Shown here: piece by piece, positions 52,223-62,432 of the stretch | How the letters are laid out: every line of letters begins with the position of its first letter | Numbering within the stretch: position 1 is the first letter of the stretch | Assembly (NCBI GenBank): GCA_004431415.1 | Contig: QPMI01000546.1 | Coordinates: 62,001-126,000, forward strand | Origin: Cyanophora paradoxa | Lineage: Eukaryota > Glaucocystophyceae > Cyanophorales > Cyanophoraceae | Length of the DNA stretch: 64,000 bases | Reading direction: 5' to 3' | Program-made: the position numbers and the translations under genes | Notes under the pieces: model-generated | What the model was told of the DNA's origin: nothing | Database searches by the model: none | Seen by the model: the letters and a program-made list of their open reading frames with translations, nothing else

Positions 52223-52228
52223 TACGTA
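52223..52228. repeat. Target-site duplication, right copy (TACGTA)
   Basis: Directly follows the ...CAACA end of the element and matches 29550-29555; host sequence CCCTGCC follows. Confidence 0.75.
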
Positions 52229-53063
52229 CCCTGCCGCAAGAGCACAATTTCAAGGCGATCAGTTTCATGCATATGAATCGAAGAAAAATGGGAAGCGAAG
52301 ACAGTACTAGTATCACCTTCCATTCTTTCCTTCCTTGCAGTGTTTGCAGCTGCGTATGCATGTACATATGCATCCATCAGAGATCAAGGTAGGGCCGCCA
52401 TGTGTATGTTACAATTTATTTAAATAGGTGATTTAGATTTAAAGAGATCTAGAGGAACTTCCGAAGAAGGGAACATGGCCCAGTATACGTAGAGCCGATC
52501 GCGAGGGAAGTGCATTTGCATGCTACGAGTAGCTATAGGTGAAGTTAAAGAGAGGAAGTTCCAAAGAAGCTTATAATTAAGGGGACATGGAGCCGACGTC
52601 GCCCACGGTCAAAACGACGCATATATATGGGGGCGTGAGGGACATTAATATTGCAATTGAGAGAATATTAATGATGAAACGGGATTGCTCGGCGCCGCAT
52701 GCGCAGCGCCTTGGCACATGGAACGGCGGCCATTGTCGGGTTCGCTCTTGGCAGTGAAAATGAACGACGGGCCGGGAACGCGAGTGAAAGCTTAAAATCT
52801 ATGATATCGATCTTCGGCAAAATATGCATGCATATATGTACGTATACGCACATTTAACGAGAATCGACCAGCACGCCTTTACGGCGTGGGCGCTGCGCCC
52901 ATCCAATCGCTGTGCAATCTGTGCGGACGGGGGTGGTCAGTACTAGTCTTGCTGATTCGTCGAGCGGGCATTGCATTATCAGCAGTCACGTCCGTGAATT
53001 TTGACTCGACTAGAGGCTACATGCATTCGCGCGGAGGGGCAGGTGGGCAGGGGTGGTGCGTAC
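52229..53063. other. Host intergenic region, AT-richer, no gene called
   Basis: It has ATATATAT and ATGCATGC-rich stretches (52620, 52826) and scattered short repeats. Part of the downstream end of the Myb-like gene may lie here, but I could not place further exons. Confidence 0.4.
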
Positions 53064-53830
53064 TTCAGCCCAGTTCGGGCCCAGCTCTTTGTACGTCTCG
53101 CCAACAACGCGTTTCTCCTCCTCTGACCAGGGGCGGTTCTGTTGGAAAAAGTTAGAACGCGTGCGCAGAAGAGCTGGCAGATGCTTCGGCCGCGGATTCA
53201 AAAGACGGAAAGATGGATGCTAGTAATGTGACGGGGGCGGGGTAATTACAATCCGTGCGCATACCCTAGACGACGATTTCTCGGAGAAAACTTTTGAAAG
53301 CAGCCCGGGGGTACAATTTATAGCTATATAGCTATCAGCAACACAGGAGATGTCCGCGGGAAAACGGGCCCAACAGGGACACTGGAATTCCTTTATAATT
53401 AGCTCCGCGTCATTCGACGGATACCTTAACCCCAATCTTAAGTATAATATACAGATGGTGATCATGAACAGTGAAAGTCTGGTAACTATAGAAGGGACGG
53501 CAGATCCCGCCCCGGCCCCACTCGCTCCTCTCACAGCACCTTTATCGGGTCCTCTTTAACATGCCCTGCAAGTGACCTCAGCATTTACGACATTGGGGTG
53601 GGCGGAAAAAACCAAAAAGCAGGCGCACAATGGTACCGCGCCCTGCACTGAGCGGGAGTCTTGGTCCCTGGAAGGCCCGCCCGTTCGTTCGTAGCTGGCA
53701 AGCTTAAGGGTGGTGACGAGGAGGGGGGCGTACCGATGACGTTCGAAACCTCCGACCACGTCTTGGTGCCCTCCGCGACATCCTCGGCGAGCTCGCGGAG
53801 CTGCATGTCTTCCTGCTCGAAGCGCGCGCG
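53064..53830 (-). CDS. Myb/SANT-like DNA-binding protein, partial exon set
   Basis: Three exon pieces fit Myb repeats. The first ends at 53734 (MQLRELAEDVAEGTKTWSEV, then SNVIG); the second starts at 53667 (TKTPAQCRARY), completing a Myb helix-turn-helix (KTWSEVSNVIG joined to TKTPAQCRARY). The third is 53138-53064 (NRPWSEEEKRVVGETYKELG, then PNWAE), the first two helices of a second repeat. Introns start GTACGC and end CAG. The linker and the third helix of the second repeat were not located, so the gene model is incomplete at both ends. Probably a transcription factor. Confidence 0.5.
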
Positions 53831-55234
53831 CGAGCCGATGTCAGGTCCCGCGCGCTCTGCAGCTGCGTACGCGCAGCTAATTTATAAGCTTGAGCGGGCG
53901 ATCCATCCGCCTGACCTCGTACGTCCAGACGGGGGCCCCGGAAAAACTAGCCGAGCGCCGCGCAGGGGCGGCTTCCGCGTCGACGTCACGTTTGACGGCG
54001 CGCAGGGCTGGGACGTCTGGCGGCAGGCCGTGTGGCGCTTGCTGGGGCTGGCCATGGGACTCGGCCCTGCCCTGCCCGGGCGCGTGCTCGAGCTCCCCGT
54101 CCTGATGGCCGGCGGCTGCCCCCCGGGATGAACGAGTGCGGTTCCGGCCGCGGCCACGCACGCCTCCGTGCGAATGCATTCGGGATGGCGATGTGCGGCG
54201 AGCTCGAGCTCAGATTAGCTGCTGCCGGGTGCTGGTGCGCTCCAGAGTTGTCGGCGCCTGCTCGTGATCCAAAAGCTGAACGAAACACATGTACAACGCC
54301 TGCGGTCTGCTGTTCTCGCGTTGCGGTGCTGTCCGACACTAGCTGGTCATGAGGCTGGCAGCTCGGGTGCCTGGGGAGCGAGGCGTTAACGTTGCGCGCT
54401 CTTGTCGAAGTCGAACGACGCTCGAAGCTGGTAAGAACAGACGTGGATGGCCGAGCAGGAGCAACGGCTACCAGGCTGCAGCTGCCCAGATCTAGAACTT
54501 CGGAACTCCGAAGCCCACGTGCACGCGGCGATGGCTGTCAGCTCCGTCGACGTTGGAGAACCATCAGAGAACCGAAGTTCTACGACTCAGGAGTCGGGAC
54601 TCTCCGCCGCCGACGAAGACGACCCGGGCCCGGGGCGACTCGGCGGTCGAAGGCAACGTTCGTACGCAGCGCTGCTTCTAGCTAGCTGTAGAGCTGCTGG
54701 TCAGTGCGCGCATGCTGGATATATAAGCACCCCGGGCGCCCTGCAGCCCGGCCGGCGGCCGCGCGCGCCTACAGCATGCGCAGTACCGGTAGCTAAGGTC
54801 CCGATGTGCTCCCAGCTCAAGTTGGCTTGTACCCACCCCATGTGTTGGTTTTGCTTGCTTCGAATATTCGTCAGAAAACAAAAACCGTGACTCGAGCTCG
54901 CCGCCGAGTCGCCGGCGCCGACTCCGCCGCCGAGTCGCCCGGCCCGGCGCCGGGCCGGCGGTGTCGCCGCGCCGAGCCGATATTACGGCGATATACCGAT
55001 ATTATGGTCCGATAATGACGAGCTCGCCGGCGGAGTCGCCGCCGAGCCGATAATTATAATCATTGAATAACTCGATACACTAGCTATAGTAATCTGACTC
55101 GATATACCAGTAAATATAATTAGGACGACGTCCGAGTCGGTCCGACCAGTGATCATCACGGTCCTCATCATGGCATGATCATGATTCATGATCACGGACT
55201 CACACGGAGCCGCGCGCGGCTGGAGCCTTAGTCT

Positions 55235-55475
55235 GTAGGATGGCTTTTTTAGCCGTACTTTTAAATTGCCGTATATTGCCAAGTTGCCGAGACGCCAAAT
55301 TCGGCAATTTAGAGCCGCGGCAATTCTCGGGGGGTAGGGTTAAACGGCCGCTTTTGTTTGGCGCCATAGAAGAAATCCAGAGTTTCGGCAATTTATCGCC
55401 ACGGCAATTTCGGTTTTGGCCGAATTCGGCAATTTAACTAGTAACTACACGGCAATTTAAGCCATCCCACAGTAT
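55235..55475. repeat. MITE-like palindromic repeat with imperfect inverted ends
   Basis: The left end CTGTAGGATGGCTT and the right end AAGCCATCCCACAG are inverted copies with one mismatch. The interior has at least six CGGCAATTT or AAATTGCCG motifs in both orientations. It has no coding capacity, and no clear target-site duplication is visible. Confidence 0.5.
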
Positions 55476-55574
55476 TCATGATCGATATCGCGCGCGGCCG
55501 AGCTCGAGAGAGTCGTTCCATCCGCTGAGATTAATATTCCATCCGCGCCGGGCCGCTCCGCGGCCGGATCCCGA

Positions 55575-55640
55575 TCGAGTCCCGACTCCCGAGTCCCGAC
55601 TCCCGAGTCGATCCCGAGTCGGACTCCCGACTCCCGACTA
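55575..55640. repeat. GACTCCC/GAGTCCC simple repeat
   Basis: Alternating CGAGTCCCGACTCCC units; a second array of the same type is at about 56448-56510. Confidence 0.75.
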
Positions 55641-55679
55641 TAGCTACCGTAATGCACAATATTAAGGTCTGTACTTTAT

Positions 55680-55830
55680 TATGTCGTCCCGAAATTATGT
55701 CGCCTAAAGTTTGACAAAACGACATAATTTGGGGACGTCTTAATGGGGCGCGCAATGAGGTATCCCCCCACTTTTACCGCCCCATACAAGCCTGAAAAGT
55801 TCATGCCGACATAATTTGGGGACGTCATAT
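55680..55830. repeat. CGACATAATTTGGGGACGTC repeats
   Basis: Two direct copies (about 55720-55740 and 55808-55827) and one inverted, diverged copy (about 55681-55703); possibly a second short MITE. Confidence 0.5.
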
Positions 55831-57186
55831 TTCGCATAGAGAAGGCTCGGGTTTTAAAACGACATAAATTTGCATGACATAATATTGTGTATTACGGTAG
55901 TACTCCCCGGGCCCGAGTCTTGAGTCTTGACTGAGTTGACTCCCAAGTAAGAGTCCCAACTCCCGACTAGTGCTGGGTTCAGTCAGGCTCCAACCCTGAC
56001 CCAGTCGCTCAGCCCCCCTGACTGTGACTGAATCAGTCAACCCGAGGTTCAGTCAGGCTACCGTGCAAAAACTGAGGAAAATGACCCGGAAATGACCCAG
56101 ATGCGATCCATCGATATCTAAGTTGCCAAGCACAGTGCGCGGGCAGTAGGGACTCTAGGGAGTGATTAGGCGAGCAAAGCTTAAGAACACTTGTGAAAGG
56201 AATTCGGCCCCCGTTAGCCTCGTTGGCGCGGGCGGTTTTGTTCAGATTTCGTTGTTTTTCTGGAGGTAAGACGACAGAAGATCCTTTTTAGGTCGATCCA
56301 CGTCGAGCTTCAGATGGAAAAAGCCCACAGGGGGGCACGCTCCCAGCAGGGTTTTGTATGGGACTGAGAGAACCTCAGTCGGCCAATTTGTTGACTCAGT
56401 CGGGTCAGTCAGACCCTCTGACTTTGACTGACAGTGACTGAACCCAGCCCTACTCCCGACTCTCGAGTCCCGACTCCCGACTCCCGACTCCCGAGTCCCG
56501 GAGTCCGACGGTCCCCAGCCCCATTTACTCCCGAGTCTGATTTCGGACAAGCCGCGAGCCTTGAAGTTGGGACAAGTTTCGGATCTACCCTGTCTTCTTT
56601 TAAATGCAATCATTGAATATATATATCTTTTTAGCTCTCCTCAGTGACCAATTTTCAGGATAACAGTACATGCCAGTGATGCCACAATGCATGTGCATGA
56701 TTCATGCCGCGAATCATGCGCATGTCTTCATTCCCAAGTTAAAAAACCGTGCCACGCCGCCCACGCGTACGGTCCACGCCGACTCCACGGACGGTTATAA
56801 ATAACAGAGTGAAATATACGGACGGGACGCCGCCGTCACGCCTAGGGCACTGGCCGTCGGGGCTAGACCCTTGCACCGGGGCTGGCCCAAACTCTCAAGT
56901 CCTTGCACCGGGGCTGGCCCTAGCGGCTAGGCGGCTCCGAAATTTCGGCTGGCTTGCCAGCGGCTAGGCCGGACTTGGTGCGCGAGGCGGCTGGCTTGGC
57001 GGCTGGCTTGGCGGCTGGCTTGGCCCGCCGGCCAGCGCCTTCGCGGAAGTTCGCGCGCGCCGCGCGCGCCGGCCTAGCTATCATAGTATAGCCTGCTGCC
57101 TGCATGGCGCCCCGCGGGCCCCGGCTCATGCAGCGCTCATGATCGATATCATATATATATATATATGCATCAGCTGCAGATCACAA

Positions 57187-58330
57187 TTACGAGCTAACAA
57201 GAGGCTCCTCGGCCTCAAGCTCCACTACCTCTAGATCTGCGTCCTGCAGCTGGCCCTGGGACTCAGCTGCCATGCGATCTGCCTGCTCAACGGTCTCACG
57301 CAGCTCCTGAACGGAATACAGCTGGGGGAAAATCTCTACGTCTCCGAAGCGAGCTGCCTCATGCAGGAAAAGATAGGCCTCGCACGTCTCCGGCTTAAGG
57401 GTGGAGCGCCAAGCGGAAATGAGCTGGCCTGAGTGCGAAAAGCAGCACTCGCTAGCTGTGGAGCTGCCGGCAATCGGCCCAAACTTAAGGAAAAGGCGGG
57501 CGGGGACGGGGAAGCGCCGCCGGATCTCGGCGTCCTGCCAGAAGGTAAGGGGGTCCGAGGTCGCCTTCGCCCGCTTGAAGGCCGATATAAAATGAATTCG
57601 CACACACCGAGACAAATGGCTAGAGATATAACTGAGGTGTCCATCTGTGTCAAGTCGAGAGATGAGCCGCTTGAAGGCCGAGCCCAGCTCCTGCAGAGCG
57701 GTCACTGCATGAAATATAAACAGTCAGGTGCAGATTGTACCTTTGAGGACCCGGTGAACCAGAGGTTCATGTTGTCCTCCACGGCCTGATCCGTCAGGTC
57801 GTTCGTGGGGACGCGGCGGCCCGGGGCCCCCGGCGCCCCGCGGCCGTCCTCCTCGTCGCTGCTGACGTAGATCTCGTCCAGCGTCGAGTCGATGACGCCC
57901 TTCTCGCGGGACTCCTCCGCCCCACCGGCGGGGGCGTTGCCGCCGCCCGCCGCCGCCGCCGCCAACGCCGCCGCCTCGGCGGCCATCACGCGCGCCTCCG
58001 CCTTGGCGATCTCGATGAGGTTGGCCCGGAGCTGCTCAACTTTGCTGCTCAGCCGGGCCTCCCACTCATCGTCGCTGTAGGGCACGAACGGGCCCAGCTC
58101 GGCGGCTTCGCGGGCGGCTCGCGCGTATTGCCCACCTTCGCCTTCTTCGCAACGGACTCGGCGGGCCGCGAGGCATCGCCGCTGCTGGACGAGGCGCCGC
58201 CTTCGCTGGACGCCGACACCGCAAAACGGCGGCCGGCTAAGAAGTTGAGCATCTTCTCCTGCGTCGGCTTCGACTGCACTTTGGCCTTGCCGCTGGGGGC
58301 TGCCGACGCTGCCTTCCCGCGCCCGCTCAT
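57187..58330 (-). CDS. hAT-dimerisation-domain protein lacking the transposase core (364 aa)
   Basis: Start ATG at 58330 (MSGRGKAASAAPSGKAKVQS). Exons 58330-57741 and 57690-57187; the intron 57691-57740 (GTACAATC...CTGCAG) is 50 nt. One base is missing from a C run at 58131-58133; with it, exon 1 is exactly 197 codons. The N-terminal half is Ser/Ala-rich with a helix (ARLSSKVEQLRANLIEIAKA). Exon 2 is a hAT C-terminal dimerisation region: DPLTFWQDAEIRRRFP, SSTASECCFSHSG, RSTLKPETCEAYLFLHEA. No BED finger and no DDE/RNase H-like core is present, so it cannot be an active transposase. It may be a domesticated or internally deleted copy. Confidence 0.65.
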
Positions 58331-60448
58331 GGCGTCCGCGCTCTAGATCTAGATCTGCCTTCGAAGTTTGAATTCGAATTCGAACTCCCGCGCTGCCGTA
58401 CGTATACGTATACGCATGGCATAGCGTATACGTAGAGCGCCGTAGACAGTAGACTGCTGCAAGTGGTACGTAGTACGTACCTGGCACTGCGGCAGCCTCT
58501 GAGAGGTACGGCTGGTACGGCTGGCTGGCTCTTTGGCTGGCAAGCCGCCGGAAACCGGCCAGGTCCCCTTGGCTGGCAAGCCGGGGTTTCGGCTGCCTAG
58601 CCCGTCGCCCCCCGGCCCAAACTGGCCGGCTAGCTAGCCGGCTTGGCCGCCGGCCAGTGCCCTAGTCACGCCGGCGGTCGGCGGCGGACCGTCGGACCGA
58701 CTCGGACGCGTACGGTCAGTGGGTTAGGCTTGCGAGTCGTTGCGACTAGCTCGGAGCCCCCCCGGCTCTAGTCAAGTCAAGCCGCCCGGACTCCTGGCTC
58801 TAGCCGCTAGCTAGTTTGGCTAGCGGAGGCGCCTTTGGCGCCTAACTAGCCGGCTAGCTAGTTTCGGGCTTCTCCCCCCCCCTCTAGCCGCCTCTAGTCC
58901 CGCGAAAAGCACGTCAATCGTGTTGTTGAACGCGAAAACATGCTCGCAATCACCTTAACATCACCTTGACACTCTTTTGAGGCTTCAAATCACAAGTTTT
59001 ACACTCTTTCCTAGCCAATTTTCCCCCTTTCTGTACCCCTTCTGAGGGGTAGCCCCCCTCCTGGGGGCCCGGCTGGCCGCCGGCTGGCCAGTCGCGATCG
59101 GCTAGCCTGATGGCCCGCTAGTCGGGCTGGCCAGCCGACTAGCGTTCCCAAGAGGGCGGCTAGAGTCGCGGGCCGAGGGCCGCTAGTCAAGCCGGCTAGC
59201 TAGTCGGCTTGACTAGAGCCGCAAGCCTACAGTGGGTCACCGCCAAGTTATAATTAATTAACGTTGCCAAAAAAGTTGGCGCCAACTCATCGCCGAGTCA
59301 CCGGCCGCCGGGCTACCGTCGGACGGACTCGGACCAACCGTTGAACGGGGCACGCGCAAGCGGCGCAACTGAAATCTCCGCCTCCGATCGAACCTCCGTG
59401 ATCATGATTCATCATTCATGCCCCGTTCAACCTCAAAATCGATTGATCATGACGTCGCGATCGCGATAGGCCTGATGCTTGACCCCCCCCGGCTTCAAGC
59501 CAAGCCAAGCCAAATTTTGGCCTTCCGGAGTCAAGCCAAGCCAAGCACCCCAGCCGGCCGGCTCAAATGCTTGGCCCCTCGGCTAGGTCAAATATTTGTC
59601 AAATGCTTGAGGGGGGGTACCCCATGTACGCCCCTCTTTTTCTCTTCCCTAAGGCGCGCGCTAGCTAGCTACGCACGTACGTGTACGATCTTGCTCAAAT
59701 TGTTCAGTGAAACATAAACAACTAAGTCGTATACGATCTTGCTCAAATTGTTCACTGAGTCGGTGAAACTTCCGCTGGCGCGCGTGCTCCGCCAGGATGA
59801 TCCGCCTGATCGTCCCGCGATATCGATCGATATCCGTCGGACGATAGCTTCTGCGGCCGAGTGAGCGGGCGTCGCGCGCGCGCGCGCGGGCCGGGCGGGC
59901 CGCCGGGCGCGGGGGCCGGGCGCACGGGTTCAGGGCCAAGGCCCAGCGCTAGCCGCGCATCCAGTGCGCGCTTCGCCGGCGCCAGGTTATCTTCATGATC
60001 ATCCGAGAGCGGCTTCACGGCCTCAAAGGCTGGGCCGAGCGTCGCCTGCCCATGCCGCGTGCTGAGCCGCTGAGCGGATTCGCCATCTCGAGTCTGTCGG
60101 CGCTCGAGCTCCGAGTCCCGACTTGCATGATGTTGCATCAAAAACAGTCGCAAAGCCGAATCCGGATTCGCGCGTTATGACTCCCCACGCCGAATCCTTC
60201 GGAACATTTTTTGAATCGGAAGTACTCAGTACGGATGACTGTTCAACGGTTCGACCCAGGAGCTTACTTTTCCTAATCGTTCAAGTTACCGTTGACGTCG
60301 ATCGCGACTTGTCGTCGTTCGTAACGTCATCGAATCGTAAGTTGTCGATGAACGATGGATGAATTGTCACATGTATACGTACAGACTGACGGTATAAACA
60401 TTCCTGCCCTTGGGGCAGTGCAGCCTCGGGTCACTGGGGTGGCGCCGG

Positions 60449-60779
60449 CTTGAAGGCTATAGACTGAGAGCTAGCAGGCTATATCGCTAGCCGCTACTAG
60501 GCTACAAAGCTGGCAGGCCAGCCGCACTGCGGCAGGCAGGCCTACCCTGGCGCAGCCTTATAATTCTATACTATGAATCTATGATAGCAATTGCTGGCCA
60601 ACAGGTTCGGCTCACCGAACCTTTGGAAGTTACCGGGTACATAAATTGATTGATCTTGAAGGCCATAAAGCTAGAAGGCTATATAGCTAGCCGGTAGTAG
60701 CCGCTACAAAGCTAGCAGGCCAGCCGCAGGCAGGCCTACGTACCCTGGCGCAGACTTATATATAATTCTATAGCTATTA
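60449..60779. repeat. Two diverged copies of a roughly 130-bp direct repeat
   Basis: Copies at about 60449-60586 and 60654-60779 share CTTGAAGGC, GGCTATAT, GCTAGCCG, GGCAGGCCTAC and CCCTGGCGCAG in the same order. Confidence 0.6.
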
Positions 60780-61662
60780 CTGGTCGTTCAGGGAGGAGGG
60801 AGCTCGAAACGGGTACCGGTCCACGTCGAACGACTGTTTTACACGGTCGTTCGCAGAGGAGGGTACAGTATACATGGTTATTATAACTTGTTTAATTTAT
60901 TTATTATCTGGTTATTGTATATATCTAACGTATATATATAACTAGTATATATAAGGTTATTCAGCGAATTTTCATTAATTATATATATGCTATATATATA
61001 GAGTTTAATACTTTAATTATTATGTTATTTAATTTATTTACAATTGATTGTAAACCATTGCCAATGACTTGGAAGGCCGATTGTTAAATCGGCAAACCGT
61101 TGCGATTGCGATTGACAATGAAGCATTGTTAACCGGCGACAGACAACATGACCGTGAAAAGAGAAGCCTCTTGGTCACCCACCGACCAGGTGACCCGAGG
61201 CTGACAGTGCACAGGGAAGATCTAGCGATGCAATTGAATAGAGAATCTCTATGCGAGCATGCTCGCAGCGCTACGGGAGGCGGGCACGCAGTGCCACGCA
61301 CTGCAGGCGTTGGCGTTGGCTGGTACCGGTGCGACGAACTTGAAGCAGCTCCTGCGCAAGCGATCGCCGGTCAGTGTTTTGATTAGAAGTTTTAAGTTTT
61401 AACAACCAGAAACATGAAGCGCAACTTCCTGCTCCCATTTTTTAATCATGATCATGACTATCTTGTGAGATGATATCGATCCGGTGTGAGTCGGTCCAGT
61501 CGGACCGTGTGACTTTGTTTCTTCCGAAAGTTCGTGCACGCGCTAGGCTACGCCGGACTACTAGGCTACTAGGCTACGCTCATGATCATGATCAGGACGG
61601 CGTCGTCACGGCGAAAGCTAGGCTAGCGCTGGAGCCGGACCTTCAAATTTTCTGGATCCCGA

Positions 61663-61746
61663 ATTCGAATCTTCTGAACACGCATCAAACGTAGGCTGCA
61701 ACATATTCGAATCTTCTGAACACGCATCAAACGTAGGCTGCAACAT
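61663..61746. repeat. 42-bp tandem duplication
   Basis: ATTCGAATCTTCTGAACACG...GCTGCAACAT at 61663-61704 is repeated at 61705-61746. Confidence 0.9.
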
Positions 61747-62432
61747 AAACGTATACCTAGCAGCTAGCGCTAGCATGGCCAGCACTCTCTCCGTCTTGTT
61801 GTTCCGCTTGCTTGTACATGTCTGCTTCCTGTGATTCATCTTTCAAGTTTCTCACTTCCGAGTTCCGAATTCGAAGTTCTGTCCTCCGTCGATTCCGTCG
61901 AGTCGACGTCGACGTCTGCTGTGGCACGTACCATTGGATGTCGATCTTAGCTCTAGCTCTGAAACGTGTCTGTCCTCCTCATAATCTTCTGGTCTCGGAA
62001 CTGGTCTCGCTCGTCCGATCCCGGAGTCCGACGCGTACGTTCTCTCTCTTCGAGTCTTCTTTTGAATTTTGTTGTCGCTTTTTTATTTGGCTCTTCGTCT
62101 TTGGATCGCTATATATCAGTGAGAATTCGCGATGGGATGGGAAAGTGCGAGAATTCGGACGTGTTACGAACACGCGTACGCGTACGCGATTTTAATCAAT
62201 GGCCAATGGCCATGTGCACGTGCATGGCCGCTCGCCCGCGCGCAGCCTGCAGTGCCCTGCACCAGGCTGCATGCACTGATTCTAGTTACGATTATTCTGC
62301 CCTCGCTCAATGCACGTGCACGGTGTGGTTGCAGCTCATTCGCGGAGCGAGCGTCCGACGCAGAACGAAGCACAGCCATTGCGGCCTCGAGATCTCCGAC
62401 TCGAGAGACTCCGAGACGACCCGAGGTCATGA

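Larger units (their letters stand above)
53831..57186. other. Gene-poor, repeat-rich host region
   Basis: It includes possible 5' sequence of the Myb-like gene to about 54350, then GC-rich and AT-rich patches, CGGCAATTT inverted repeats (55235-55475), GACATAATTTGGGGACGTC repeats (55680-55830), GACTCCC/GAGTCCC simple repeats and GGCTGGCTTGGC tandem units (near 56990-57020). No gene could be supported. Confidence 0.45.
58331..62432. other. Gene-poor host region with many short repeats
   Basis: 58500-59230 is dense in CTAGCCGGC and GCTAGC palindromes; 59490-59560 has CAAGCCAAGCC units; 60450-60780 has two diverged copies of a roughly 130-bp sequence; 60900-61050 is very AT-rich; 61663-61746 is a perfect 42-bp tandem duplication. 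No gene, tRNA or rRNA could be supported. Confidence 0.5.

Noticed and set aside
59418-60362. Small ORFs in the repeat-rich region
   Set aside because: Low-complexity or palindromic composition, no splice-consistent neighbours and no recognisable domains.
61038-61386. Possible gene in the AT-rich to GC transition
   Set aside because: Opposing frames of similar length with no domain or conserved motif; nothing separates them from chance.
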